Origin: Aestuariivivens sediminis
Lineage (GTDB): Bacteria > Bacteroidota > Bacteroidia > Flavobacteriales > Flavobacteriaceae
DNA length: 64,000 nucleotides
Direction of reading: 5' to 3'
NCBI RefSeq assembly: GCF_022662105.1
Contig: NZ_JAKMCP010000002.1
Location: 806,001 to 870,000, forward strand
The notes under the pieces: generated by a model
The model's database searches: none
What the model was told of the DNA's origin: nothing
What the model saw: the letters and a program-made list of their open reading frames with translations, nothing else
Made by a program: the position numbers and the translations under genes
Shown: positions 28,059 through 36,134 of the stretch, one piece after another
Layout: every line of letters starts with the position of its first letter
Numbering within the stretch: position 1 is the first letter of the stretch

Positions 28059-28478
28059 CTAATTCAAAGGAATATATCTGTTATAGATATCTTCAGCTAT
28101 CATCTTTTTCCATTTAGCATAGTTCTTTTCCCAAACCAACTTGAATTTCTCATACTCATGCACCTTATCATATGTCTCTTGATCGGGCCAGGTGGATTCG
28201 AAAATGTACTTGTATTGTCCTTCGTGGCTTCTAGCTTCTTTCCAAAAATGGTAACGGATGTTTTGATACCCTAATTCTGCAACTACCCTATTGAAATCAT
28301 CTGCAATTGCAATAAATTCAGCTTCATCTTCAACAGATATTATATTTATGAGGTGAACAGTTTTGTAACCCACTATGGTGCTATTTTCTTTTTTACTCAT
28401 TTCTTGCCCCAAAACTCTAGCTGGGATAGCAATTATGAACACAACAGCTATGATATTGAACTTAATGAATTTTGCCAT
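28059..28478 (-). CDS. Small secreted protein, ferredoxin-like (dabb/ABM-type) fold
   Basis: A 139-aa protein with a signal peptide (AVVFIIAIPARVLGQ, cleavage near residue 25). The mature 110 residues alternate strands and helices: KTVHLINIISVEDEAEFI, YQNIRYHFWKEARSHEGQ, KYIFESTWPDQETYDKVHE. This is the pattern of stress-responsive dabb or monooxygenase-like ferredoxin folds, often annotated as hypothetical in flavobacterial sugar loci. Monocistronic, convergent with the GH67-like gene. Function unknown. Confidence 0.5.
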   Translation of the reverse strand: MAKFIKFNIIAVVFIIAIPARVLGQEMSKKENSTIVGYKTVHLINIISVEDEAEFIAIADDFNRVVAELGYQNIRYHFWKEARSHEGQYKYIFESTWPDQETYDKVHEYEKFKLVWEKNYAKWKKMIAEDIYNRYIPLN

Positions 28479-28884
28479 TATACTTTTTTTATTATCGAAT
28501 ACAGAAAAATGAATATATACAATATAGATAAAATTTTTAATAGTTACCTTTTTTCAGCATAGTTTACTGCGCAGTAAATGAATATAATATTAGAACTATT
28601 CAGTAACAGTTAGATTATCTTGACATAAGAACAACTAAGATTAATAAAGATACCGTGAACACTAACAAACTTTAAATCAAAAAATGGTTTACTTGATTAT
28701 TAAGATAAGGTAAATAAAAGCTTATCGGGGATAAAACCATATAATTATAATTACTATTTTTAGACTTAAACTAAGGTCGTTGTTGTTTTGTTAAATCTGA
28801 TTTACCTAGGGAAAATCCTCAGACATAAAACCGCAACTATTCTTATACGAACCACTAGATCGAATTAAATACAACCTTTAGGAT
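28479..28884. other. Divergent intergenic region
   Basis: About 400 AT-rich bases between the divergent small secreted protein and cyclase genes. It must carry both promoters, but no convincing TAnnTTTG pair or palindrome stood out. No relic seen. Confidence 0.3.
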
Positions 28885-29697
28885 ATGAAATATCAATTTA
28901 GACATAGGAAGATATTACTGCCAATTGCATTTGCCATAATTTGTGCTTGTACCACCAAAAAAAGTGATGAATTTAAGTATAATCCAAAAGAAATCATAGA
29001 TCTAGGAACTGTTGTCACTGAAGACCTTCCAGAAAAGATTTGGGGGAAAGCTTTAATGAATCAATTGGGGTTTGAGAAAAATAATGAGTTTGACATTCGA
29101 GAATGGGAGTTTAAGACAAAAGATGGTAAAGTAACTGGATCAAATGCTTATTACACTTTATTCAATCATGGTGGTCCACACATCGATGCCCCTAATCATA
29201 TTGATGTTGGAGGTGGACTGGATTCATATTCCATCGATAACTTTATAGGCCCACTTAAAGTTTTTGACGTATCTAAATTTTCAAATGGAAGAACTATAAC
29301 CAAAGAGATTTTTCAAGATAAAGTAATTCCAGGAGATGTTGTATTAATTTTTACTGGTTATTCCCCACCTAAGTCCAAAGATGAACTTCCCACAACAATT
29401 ACATTAACTTATAAAGCATCGGAATATTTAGCCAAACTACCGATTCGTGCTTTTGGAACTGACGCCCTTAGTGTAGCTAGTTTAACAGATACAACATCTG
29501 TAGTCGCTGAGACAGACATTATACGAGCCGCTCCAATTCATCATTCCTTTTTGTCAAGAGGCATACCTGTATATGAACAATTATTTAATATTGAACAACT
29601 TCTAGACAAAAGCAATATGATTTTTTGTGGTGTACCAATAAATATCAAAAATGGTGATGGAATATTAGTGAGACCAGTGGCAATAGTCTTAAAATGA
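28885..29697 (+). CDS. Cyclase family (kynurenine formamidase-like) metal-dependent hydrolase, lipoprotein
   Basis: A 270-aa lipoprotein (lipobox IICACTT). The mature protein carries the PF04199 metal-binding signature NHGGPHIDAPNHI (about 92-104; HxGxHxDxPxH form) and GDVVLIFTGY (about 151-160). IRAFGTDALSV and APIHHSFLSRGIPVYE complete the active site. Family members hydrolyse cyclic amides or lactones such as N-formylkynurenine. Exported forms are frequent in Bacteroidota. Its position in a carbohydrate region suggests a lactone or sugar-derivative substrate, but this is inference. Monocistronic. Confidence 0.78.
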   Translation: MKYQFRHRKILLPIAFAIICACTTKKSDEFKYNPKEIIDLGTVVTEDLPEKIWGKALMNQLGFEKNNEFDIREWEFKTKDGKVTGSNAYYTLFNHGGPHIDAPNHIDVGGGLDSYSIDNFIGPLKVFDVSKFSNGRTITKEIFQDKVIPGDVVLIFTGYSPPKSKDELPTTITLTYKASEYLAKLPIRAFGTDALSVASLTDTTSVVAETDIIRAAPIHHSFLSRGIPVYEQLFNIEQLLDKSNMIFCGVPINIKNGDGILVRPVAIVLK

Positions 29698-29763
29698 GAT
29701 GTAACGAACAATAAAACATAGATCTAACACCGCATATTATTTATTACCAGTTCTAGCCTATTT

Positions 29764-29861
29764 ATGAAAATACTTGCCGTTTTTCTTCTAGGTTTTTATT
29801 CACTAAATTAAGTGCTCAAACACATGACAAACCATACACCAAAAGTTGTCCTTCATTATGA
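29764..29861 (+). pseudogene. Relic of a secreted protein gene, frameshifted in the signal peptide
   Basis: ATG 29764 begins MKILAVFLLGFYS, then TAA. In the neighbouring frame the sequence continues KLSAQTHDKPYTKSCPSL and stops at 29861. Joining the two frames gives a normal signal peptide with an SAQ cleavage site, so a one-base shift and later truncation are likely. Family unknown. Confidence 0.4.
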
Positions 29862-29900
29862 CCAACCACTAAAGAATTTTATCATTAAATGTTGGTTTTC

Positions 29901-29988
29901 CCACTAAAGATAATGAAAATCTAAATGGAACTTCAGGAAATAAAAAAACCCCAGCTTGCGCTGAGGTTTCTACCACTTGGGTGGCCCC
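29901..29988 (-). repeat. Orphan copy of the DUF6090 leader/hairpin repeat
   Basis: CTAAAGATAATGAAAATCTA and following is the leader seen before DUF6090 genes. Next come A7, the hairpin CCCCAGC-ttgc-GCTGAGG and CACTTGGGTGGCCCC. No DUF6090 gene follows on the minus strand, so this copy may mark a lost gene. The hairpin part matches 6291-6336. Confidence 0.5.
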
Positions 29989-30166
29989 AACTGTTGCTTC
30001 CTGCCTTTAGCAAGCTGCTGTTTTCAGAAGTTAATGCACTTAACTTAAAGACAAATTGTATATGGTTATACCAAGTAAATGTCCTGATTCATCTACAAAC
30101 CATTATTCAGGATACAGATTCTCCTATTCCATACTAATTTTGAATAGTCCTTTAACAGTAAAAGTC

Positions 30167-30646
30167 ATGAGAACGCAATCACTTCGGCTCACTCTCAAAG
30201 CAATTCGGTTAACAATAATTAATCTTTTGATGTTTTGTAGTATCACACACGCTCAAAAACTTGAACCCTCTTCTGTCAGTTCAAATATAGAATCCTATGA
30301 TTTTCACATTCAGAAATATAAAGAGACCCGAACCATCGGGTTCATTCTTGCTGCAGCCGGTGGAGTCAGTTTAATAACAGGTTTAGTAATATCGGCTGAT
30401 GATGCACTTTGGGATGCTATGGGAGACGCTTTTGTGGATGGTGAAGGCGAAGCAGGTTTAAAACTTAACGGTTTTATGATAGGAGGTGTCTGTGCCTCTT
30501 TAGCAAGTATCCCTTTTTTTGTTAAAGCAGATGACCATAAGAAAAAAGCTAATCTTTTATTGAGTACATCTCAGAGTCCATTTAATAATACCACCTTTAG
30601 CACTCCAAAAAATATTGGGATCACCTTTGTGATCCCAATTGATTAA
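30167..30646 (+). CDS. Hypothetical exported or membrane protein
   Basis: A 159-aa protein. The ATG at 30167 (MRTQSLRL) gives a clean signal peptide ending FCSITHAQ and is preferred to the longer frame starting at 30056. After a charged helix come two hydrophobic glycine-rich spans (TIGFILAAAGGVSLITGLVI, about 61-80; GFMIGGVCASLASIPFFVKA, about 108-127) and a KADDHKKKANL motif. This pattern of a GxxxLxxG double hairpin before DDHKKKA is common in small Bacteroidota proteins of unknown function. The last codons overlap a perfect 11-bp hairpin. Confidence 0.5.
   Translation: MRTQSLRLTLKAIRLTIINLLMFCSITHAQKLEPSSVSSNIESYDFHIQKYKETRTIGFILAAAGGVSLITGLVISADDALWDAMGDAFVDGEGEAGLKLNGFMIGGVCASLASIPFFVKADDHKKKANLLLSTSQSPFNNTTFSTPKNIGITFVIPID
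30614..30639 (+). terminator. Perfect hairpin overlapping the end of a CDS
   Basis: ATTGGGATCAC-cttt-GTGATCCCAAT, an 11-bp perfect stem with a 4-base loop, ends five bases before the TAA of the gene at 30167. A modest T-rich stretch (ATTTTGCCTTTT) follows 15 bases later. It may be a terminator; the hairpin also encodes the last residues GITFVIPI. Confidence 0.5.
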
Positions 30647-30694
30647 ACTTGATTTTGCCTTTTCATAATCTATGCATACCGTGAAATGAAAGTA

Positions 30695-30735
30695 CAAAAA
30701 ATGGCTAAACCACATCTGTAATTTAGGCTTTATGG
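30695..30735 (-). repeat. Hairpin repeat (CCACATCTGTAATTTAGGC type)
   Basis: AAAAAATGGCTAAACCACATC with TGTAATTTAGGCTTTATGG is the same inverted repeat as at 8010-8040 and 11165-11190. It lies at the convergent junction between the genes ending at 30646 and 30757 and may act as a terminator. Confidence 0.5.
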
Positions 30736-30756
30736 TATAATAGTCAGCGTATTTAT

Positions 30757-31473
30757 CTATGGAAAAGCTAAAAATGACACCTGTAATTCACCTAATTTTT
30801 TGTAACCCAATGCATTCATATGAATAGGGTCTCTATAATATAAATCCTTATTGAATATGTTATAGCCTCCTAAGGTAAACTGATCAAGAAACGGTATGCC
30901 GTGAAGTTCACAAATCATTTTTTGCATTTCAACATATTGGGCCATACCATGTTCATAAAAAGGATCATATGCGCCTCTATCATTGAAAGCTTTACTCGAT
31001 GTGAATAAATAAGTAATAGCCTGGGGATTAATTTCATAAATTTTTTTTATACAATAATTAATTCCTCCTGCCTGGGTGGTCAGTTTTCCCTGGTCGTAAC
31101 CATCAAATTCTGTATAATCTGTATAGGAGCCAATCTCCCTTTTATTGGTATAATCATTTGTTGATGCCCATAATATATAAATATCAAACAACCCTGCTTC
31201 ATCAACTTGCTGTTGAATAGATTTTCCTTGCAATGACGAAAATCCTGCCCCCGGAACTCCAAAATTAGTAATTGTCATTCCCAGATATTTCTCCCACAAG
31301 ATTTTTGCGCTATCGCTTGCTGGTATAACTGAAACAGAGCCCCCAAATACTGCTACTGACTTTCCATAATTGAAAGATGCTTTAAGTGATATTGTCTCAA
31401 ACTCTTTTTGTGAAAAAACACTATTTGAGAAGAGAAAAAATAGAACAATCAAAAGAATAATACTTCTTTTCAT
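30757..31473 (-). CDS. SGNH/GDSL-type hydrolase, secreted
   Basis: A 238-aa protein with a signal peptide (LFFLFSNSVFSQ). Block I is VFGGSVSV with catalytic Ser46, block III is ILWASTND (Asn of the oxyanion hole), and block V is DPIHMNALGYKKLGE with the Asp-x-x-His pair. It should be an esterase/lipase, often a deacetylase for polysaccharides in this phylum. Block I has GGS instead of GDS, a known variation in SGNH proteins. Monocistronic; its position beside glycosidase genes suggests removal of ester groups from a glycan. Confidence 0.78.
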   Translation of the reverse strand: MKRSIILLIVLFFLFSNSVFSQKEFETISLKASFNYGKSVAVFGGSVSVIPASDSAKILWEKYLGMTITNFGVPGAGFSSLQGKSIQQQVDEAGLFDIYILWASTNDYTNKREIGSYTDYTEFDGYDQGKLTTQAGGINYCIKKIYEINPQAITYLFTSSKAFNDRGAYDPFYEHGMAQYVEMQKMICELHGIPFLDQFTLGGYNIFNKDLYYRDPIHMNALGYKKLGELQVSFLAFP

Positions 31474-32078
31474 AATAGTACAAATTTTAACTCATGTTAA
31501 ACGAAATAATATTTTAATGCAGCTGTTTTTACAACGGGTTAAACTTATGCATAATAATTTGGCTATGATTCCGATGGGCAGAAATATCTGTAGGATATTT
31601 GGATCATGAATCATAGAGGGTTAAAGATACATTTTTTGATGATTTGATAAGTATGAAGAAATAGAAGTTAAAGTGGACTAGTAGAAAAGTTTTCTTTTTG
31701 CCGAGGTTAAATAAGTCAATTAAAAAACAAAGTAATAAACCTACTCAAATCTATAACGAAGGAGAAAAACTGAAAACTTGGCACCTTGGCATTTTTAGTA
31801 CAAAATGCATTCAATGCAATTAAATAACAGGGATAGGACTTATACAAGGGATCCTTAATATGCCTCTCATAGATAGTTAACCCCTTTACTCATCTTCTTC
31901 TCAAAATCTTTGCAATAACAATCTTGGGTAACCAACAATTTAAAATATTCAATTCCAACCCTTACTCACATTTTCCTTATCTTTCCGTATAACTTAATTT
32001 TAATTCCAACTGGTGTACATTAGTTTAAGGACCTACATTTATCTAAAAATAATTATGGTTTACTCCAATTTGAACAAA
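31474..32078. repeat. Intergenic region with direct repeat (left copy) and promoter element
   Basis: Bases 31690-31779 match 33089-33183 over about 85 bases in the same orientation (shared core AGTAATAAACCTACTCAAAT). It is followed by a diverged AAAATGCATTCAATGCAAT piece of the 150-bp repeat. Bases 31991-32020 repeat the element upstream of the DUF1961 gene (2890-2920). No other gene signal. Confidence 0.6.
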
Positions 32079-33038
32079 ATGAATAAAACACAATTGTTGT
32101 TATTTTTACTTTTACCTTTTGTTATTAATTGCCAGCATCAAAACGAAACTAACATGACGCACATTCTCAAAAATAAGAATCTTCAAATTCATATCGATCT
32201 TCCTTTTGAAAATTATAACCTTGCAAGATTTGATTGGACTGGTAAAATTACAGCTGTAAAATACAAAAACATTTATGTTTCGGGTACTGAAAAAATGACC
32301 ACTGAGGACAACAGCGATTTCGGAAAAGGTTTTTATAATGAATTTGGAATTGATACTCCAATAGCATATAATGAAACAAAAAAAGGAGATTATTTTCATA
32401 AAATAGGAGTTGGGCTATTGAAAAAAGACAGTGCACAATACCTATTTAGCAATAGTTATGAAATTAAACCAGCAGAATTTAAAGTTACTAAGAAATCGAA
32501 TAAAATAATTATTGAATGTACATCTTCAAACATTAATGGTTATGCGTATTTTTTGAAAAAAGAAATTGAATTATTAGAAAGTGGTTTTGTGATTAGATAT
32601 TATTTACACAACACAGGTGAAAAAACAATTGCAACGAACGAATACAACCACAATTTTTTAGCCATTAACAATGATTTAATAAGTAGTGACTACATCTTGA
32701 AATTTCCATTTCAAATCAAACCTGAATTATTTGGGGATACAATTAATCCTGAAGGAAAAATTGAAATTGGACAAAATAAAATTACCTTTAACAGTACACC
32801 AAACGAACAGTTCTTTTTTAGTAATCTTTCAGGAAATGAAATCGTTGATGCCGCCTGGGAATTAATAAATATTAAAAGCAAAATAGGAATAAGTGAAAAA
32901 GCAAGTTTTAAAACAGCTAAAATAAATCTTTGGGGGTGGAAACACGTCATTAGTCCAGAGTTGTTTTTTGATTTAAGAGTCGAGGCGAATCAGGTTATTG
33001 AATGGAACAGAACATATAATGTGTTTGAAACAAATTGA
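32079..33038 (+). CDS. Aldose-epimerase (mutarotase)-like lipoprotein
   Basis: A 319-aa lipoprotein. The ATG at 32079 is chosen because it starts a compact signal (MNKTQLLLFLLLPFVINCQ) with a lipobox Cys. The mature chain is beta-rich and reads like a galactose mutarotase supersandwich: LARFDWTGKITAVKYKN, EFGIDTPIAYNE, GFVIRYYLHNTGEKTIATNEYNHNFLAIN (His and Asn in the position of the mutarotase His), and FFDLRVEANQVIEWNRTYNVF at the end. Activity is uncertain. The gene is boxed in by two 85-bp direct repeats, as if it were a mobile cassette. Confidence 0.6.
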   Translation: MNKTQLLLFLLLPFVINCQHQNETNMTHILKNKNLQIHIDLPFENYNLARFDWTGKITAVKYKNIYVSGTEKMTTEDNSDFGKGFYNEFGIDTPIAYNETKKGDYFHKIGVGLLKKDSAQYLFSNSYEIKPAEFKVTKKSNKIIIECTSSNINGYAYFLKKEIELLESGFVIRYYLHNTGEKTIATNEYNHNFLAINNDLISSDYILKFPFQIKPELFGDTINPEGKIEIGQNKITFNSTPNEQFFFSNLSGNEIVDAAWELINIKSKIGISEKASFKTAKINLWGWKHVISPELFFDLRVEANQVIEWNRTYNVFETN

Positions 33039-33088
33039 AAAATACTAGAATGGAAGATCTTGGAAGGTGATAAAAAACCCAGACTCAA

Positions 33089-33183
33089 TTTTCACTTTTT
33101 GCTGACGTTAAATAACGTCAACTAAAAAATAAAGTAATAAACCTACTCAAATCTATTGCGAAGGAGAAAAAACTGAAAACTTT
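33089..33183 (+). repeat. Direct repeat, right copy, flanking the mutarotase-like gene
   Basis: Matches 31690-31779 with a few changes, including AGTAATAAACCTACTCAAAT and GAAGGAGAAAAA-CTGAAAACTT. The pair encloses a single gene. The right copy contains GACGTTAAATAACGTC, a palindrome that is eroded in the left copy. Confidence 0.65.
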
Positions 33184-33261
33184 GTTAGGCCGGCAAAACA
33201 TAGAACAATGAGGCCCTAATAGCTGTTTATTTGTGACGAAAAAATTAGCAAGTTAACCTAC

Positions 33262-33411
33262 CAAAAGCAGGTTAACTTGCCTTTGGTAGTTGGCGTTTTA
33301 GAGCAAAATGCAATCAATGCATACAATACAGTTATTTATAAAGTGTAGTTGCGTTTACTGCATAAAAAAAGCCATACATATTTGTATGACTTGATTTAAA
33401 TGGTGGTCCCA
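33262..33411 (+). repeat. 150-bp repeat, right copy, ending in a tRNA 3' end
   Basis: Same sequence as 10192-10345 (for example TTGGCGTTTTAGAG, CAAAATGCAATCAA, TTTACTGCATAAAAAA, CCATACATAT). Read on the minus strand it is the region just downstream of a tRNA: acceptor end, terminator hairpin, then the repeat. Confidence 0.65.
33364..33389 (-). terminator. tRNA-type terminator hairpin
   Basis: On the minus strand: CATACA-aata-TGTATG-GC followed by TTTTTTT. It lies 11 bases after the tRNA CCA end and is the ordinary terminator expected behind that tRNA. Confidence 0.65.
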
Positions 33412-33430
33412 CCTGGGCTCGAACCAGGGA
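33401..33430 (-). tRNA. 3' fragment of a tRNA gene (attachment-site scar)
   Basis: Read on the minus strand, 33428-33412 form a T arm (CCTGG-TTCGAGC-CCAGG, five perfect pairs, seven-base loop). The acceptor strand TGGGACC, discriminator A and encoded CCA end at 33401. The variable loop, anticodon arm, D arm and 5' acceptor strand are absent: upstream sequence at once becomes unrelated AT-rich DNA. This is not a functional gene. It is the tRNA 3' end that tyrosine-recombinase elements carry or recreate at their attachment site. The isotype cannot be told. Confidence 0.8.
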
Positions 33431-33521
33431 AGTTATCTATTTGGATTTCATATACTTAATCATTTAACTCTTTTAAGTGTGTCCTAATTATACTCCTATT
33501 ATATAAGTTCCTTTAAAAATT

Positions 33522-34637
33522 TTATTTAAAAGTCAAATCGATAAAATTTTTGTATTCTTTGAGATCTTTTACACTAAAAACATCTAGTTTTCTTTCATCA
33601 ATCGATTTAATGGGGTGTGCGATTATTTGTCTATATTCATTTACCTTACCTATCCAGTTTAAGGCTTTGCTTTTGCTCTGACCAGGAAAATATTTTTTAA
33701 ACACGTCTTCCCAATTATGTCTTATTATTTTTTTAAGTCCAATAAAAAACATTTTTTGCATAACATCATCATTTTTACCTTCACCTGAAGAAATTTTACT
33801 AATAATATCTTCTGGAATCATTTTAATCCATTCTTCATTAAACTTTTCCACCAACAAGTTTTTAATACATAAAGCCAAAGATATCTCTATTTCATAATAA
33901 AGCTTATAAGCTAATTCATAGGCATTTCTTTTCTTCAATAAATAATCTACAATATTTATAATCAATATATTATTTTCATTTTCTTCAAAATCAATAAAAT
34001 CACCAGAAAAACCTATTATACAACCCGTTTCGGAATTCTCATATATGGCTAAAGGACATGCTTCCTCAACTTCGACTTGATAATCGGTTTGAATGGCAAC
34101 AGTAATATAAGTTTTATCATCGTTTACCAATAAAGGTTCAGCGGGTTTTTCAACATGAATATGGTTTGGTGCATTAATACTCAACACCTCTATCCCTTCA
34201 AATAATTTTCTATCGAGGAATGATGATCGTTTTTTCTTAAATTTCACATCATAACCGTAAAGGGGCCTTAACTTTATACCTTTTTGCTGCATGCCAAATG
34301 GACGTAAAAATTTATCTTGAAGTCTGAACTCTAAACTTGGACCATTGGTGCCTCCATTTATTAAATGTATTTTTACTATTAATTGACCTCCTGCCAACAC
34401 CCATTCTCGAAGAAACAATTCCATTGGGAGACCATAATAGCTTAAAAAATGAAAATCCTCTAAAAAAACTATATCAGAATTTCTAATCAATTCTTTTACA
34501 TCATCTATGGAGTCCCGTTCACATATGCTTTTGAATACAACCCTTTTTGAATAATCTTCAAATATTTTTTTTAATTTTTCTACATAAAAGCTTGAATTAA
34601 GCGGTAAATGTAGTATCGTAACTATTCTTTCATCCAT
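33522..34637 (-). CDS. GATase-like / Swt1-type HEPN domain protein
   Basis: A 371-aa protein. Residues about 1-235 form an alpha-beta domain like class I glutamine-amidotransferase-type folds: RNSDIVFLEDFHFLS, LREWVLAGGQLIVKIHL, GIEVLSINAPNHI, ETGCIIGFSGDFID. A catalytic Cys triad was not found. Residues about 245-371 are helical and contain NEYRQIIAHP (R336-x4-H341), the Rx4-6H motif of HEPN ribonucleases, in a context resembling Swt1-type HEPN domains. It is the last gene of the minus-strand block, close to the tRNA scar. A role as an RNA-cleaving effector in immunity is inferred. Confidence 0.55.
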   Translation of the reverse strand: MDERIVTILHLPLNSSFYVEKLKKIFEDYSKRVVFKSICERDSIDDVKELIRNSDIVFLEDFHFLSYYGLPMELFLREWVLAGGQLIVKIHLINGGTNGPSLEFRLQDKFLRPFGMQQKGIKLRPLYGYDVKFKKKRSSFLDRKLFEGIEVLSINAPNHIHVEKPAEPLLVNDDKTYITVAIQTDYQVEVEEACPLAIYENSETGCIIGFSGDFIDFEENENNILIINIVDYLLKKRNAYELAYKLYYEIEISLALCIKNLLVEKFNEEWIKMIPEDIISKISSGEGKNDDVMQKMFFIGLKKIIRHNWEDVFKKYFPGQSKSKALNWIGKVNEYRQIIAHPIKSIDERKLDVFSVKDLKEYKNFIDLTFK

Positions 34638-34814
34638 TTATTTTCCAATCAAAAAATTTATAACTCAATTTGAAAAAAGTTCCATCAAGAGTATATGCTA
34701 GTAATGAGTTCAGACATTAATTAATAAAGCATAAGAAGGATAAGTACTGGACAACTTGACAACTTTTATGGTGACCCTTTTAGATGCTTTTTTATGATTT
34801 TAATTTTTTATTAC

Positions 34815-36119
34815 CTAAAAGGCTTCCAATAGTTGCAATGCAATTTCCTTTACCTCTTGTGCCTGTTCCTGGGAGTAACGCTCTGAATGGGAAGCTCTAT
34901 TTCTATGGTCCTTTAAATGATTCGCAAGTTTTATCCATTCCTTATCCAAGATCTTCACCTTATTCAATTCTTCCTTGACAAATTCAAAGAATTTAATTAA
35001 CACTTCATTCCTTGAAGCTGTCTTTCCTCCATTTTTTTCCAAAATAAAAAGCATAGATCCTAATTCAATGAAATGGGGCTCTTTTACTAGATATCTTGCA
35101 AGGTTTTTGATCACTTCATTAGATTCAATAAACAATTTGACATCTTTCTGTTCCTTAAAATTATATTTGGACCGTATTTGAAACTCGTCAAATACATTTT
35201 TCTTTAAAGCTATTTCTATGGCCTTTCCCATTAACATTACATAAGAAGAATAATCACTACTACTTGCTTCATGAATCTTGCTAAGGCCTTCTATCAATGA
35301 TGTTTTAGAGCCATCGGGCAAGAAGGCCCAGGCCGGAATTTTGGCTTTAATGAATTCATTTAACCCTTCGTCTGGAGTAAGACAGCAGTCTATAAAATTA
35401 CTGAATATGTGGGCATCACTTTTAATTTCTTCAAATGCTTCTTTGTAATCCTCAGTGTTTATGTCGCCAAAAATATTTGGCAATAAACATTGACCAGCCA
35501 ATATCGCCGCTACATAATTTATCTCTGTACATTTTTTTGATGCCAAAAGTATTCCATAAACAAGGGAGGCATGGAGGTTTGCACTATGTAATACAACCGT
35601 TTTTTGACAATCGGACAACAGATTAAACTCGGCATAATAATGGTTTACAATTTTGTCTATTGAATCTTCGTACTCTTTTCCATTTCCTTTTATCCAATCT
35701 TCAATAGTATCTATGTCCGGAATTTGAACTATGTCAGGATAATCTAAACCTAGTAGTTCCAAATCACTGAATAAATCAGCCCATTTTTTAAATTGTTGAA
35801 TTTTTTCGGGTCCGGCACAAGCTTTAAGTACAGGGTCATTTAATATTCCTGTTCTGAAATTTTCTATTGTAAATAAATTCCCTTGATGACAATTTCCTTG
35901 AAGTAAATCAACCATGGCAGAATAAAGAGTATAGGTTGATAACTGAGTAATGTCCAACTCAATTTCGCATTCCAGCTCAAACATGATATGTTCTATCAGT
36001 CTCCTATTATGATGTTTTATTAGATTTCCAGCAGGTGTCAACATATTCTTCTCATCCTTGATTAAAACATATTCACTTCCATTAAAATCAATATAATATT
36101 CAGCAAATTCTAAATCCAT
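34815..36119 (-). CDS. Protein with C-terminal HEPN-like Rx4H motif; N-terminus ATP12-like
   Basis: A 434-aa mostly helical protein. The region LTPAGNLIKHHNRRLIEHIM to TYTLYSAMVDLL (about 26-73), and the helical part after it, recall the ATP12 chaperone layout; this is by eye and weak. The C-terminus has HLKDHRNRASHSERYSQEQ, where R406-NRAS-H411 fits the HEPN RNase motif. The gene is 15 bases behind the DUF2779 gene, so in the same transcript, and 177 bases before the other HEPN-like gene. No known family was confirmed. A toxin/effector role is inferred from the motif and context. Confidence 0.5.
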   Translation of the reverse strand: MDLEFAEYYIDFNGSEYVLIKDEKNMLTPAGNLIKHHNRRLIEHIMFELECEIELDITQLSTYTLYSAMVDLLQGNCHQGNLFTIENFRTGILNDPVLKACAGPEKIQQFKKWADLFSDLELLGLDYPDIVQIPDIDTIEDWIKGNGKEYEDSIDKIVNHYYAEFNLLSDCQKTVVLHSANLHASLVYGILLASKKCTEINYVAAILAGQCLLPNIFGDINTEDYKEAFEEIKSDAHIFSNFIDCCLTPDEGLNEFIKAKIPAWAFLPDGSKTSLIEGLSKIHEASSSDYSSYVMLMGKAIEIALKKNVFDEFQIRSKYNFKEQKDVKLFIESNEVIKNLARYLVKEPHFIELGSMLFILEKNGGKTASRNEVLIKFFEFVKEELNKVKILDKEWIKLANHLKDHRNRASHSERYSQEQAQEVKEIALQLLEAF

Positions 36120-36134
36120 AAACTAAAATTTTTT

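Noticed and set aside
30056-30646. Longer start at 30056 for the exported protein
   Set aside because: The ATG at 30167 begins a normal signal peptide; upstream codons belong to the repeat region.
33401-33430. Functional tRNA gene
   Set aside because: Only T arm and 3' acceptor strand exist; no D arm, anticodon arm or 5' acceptor strand follows.
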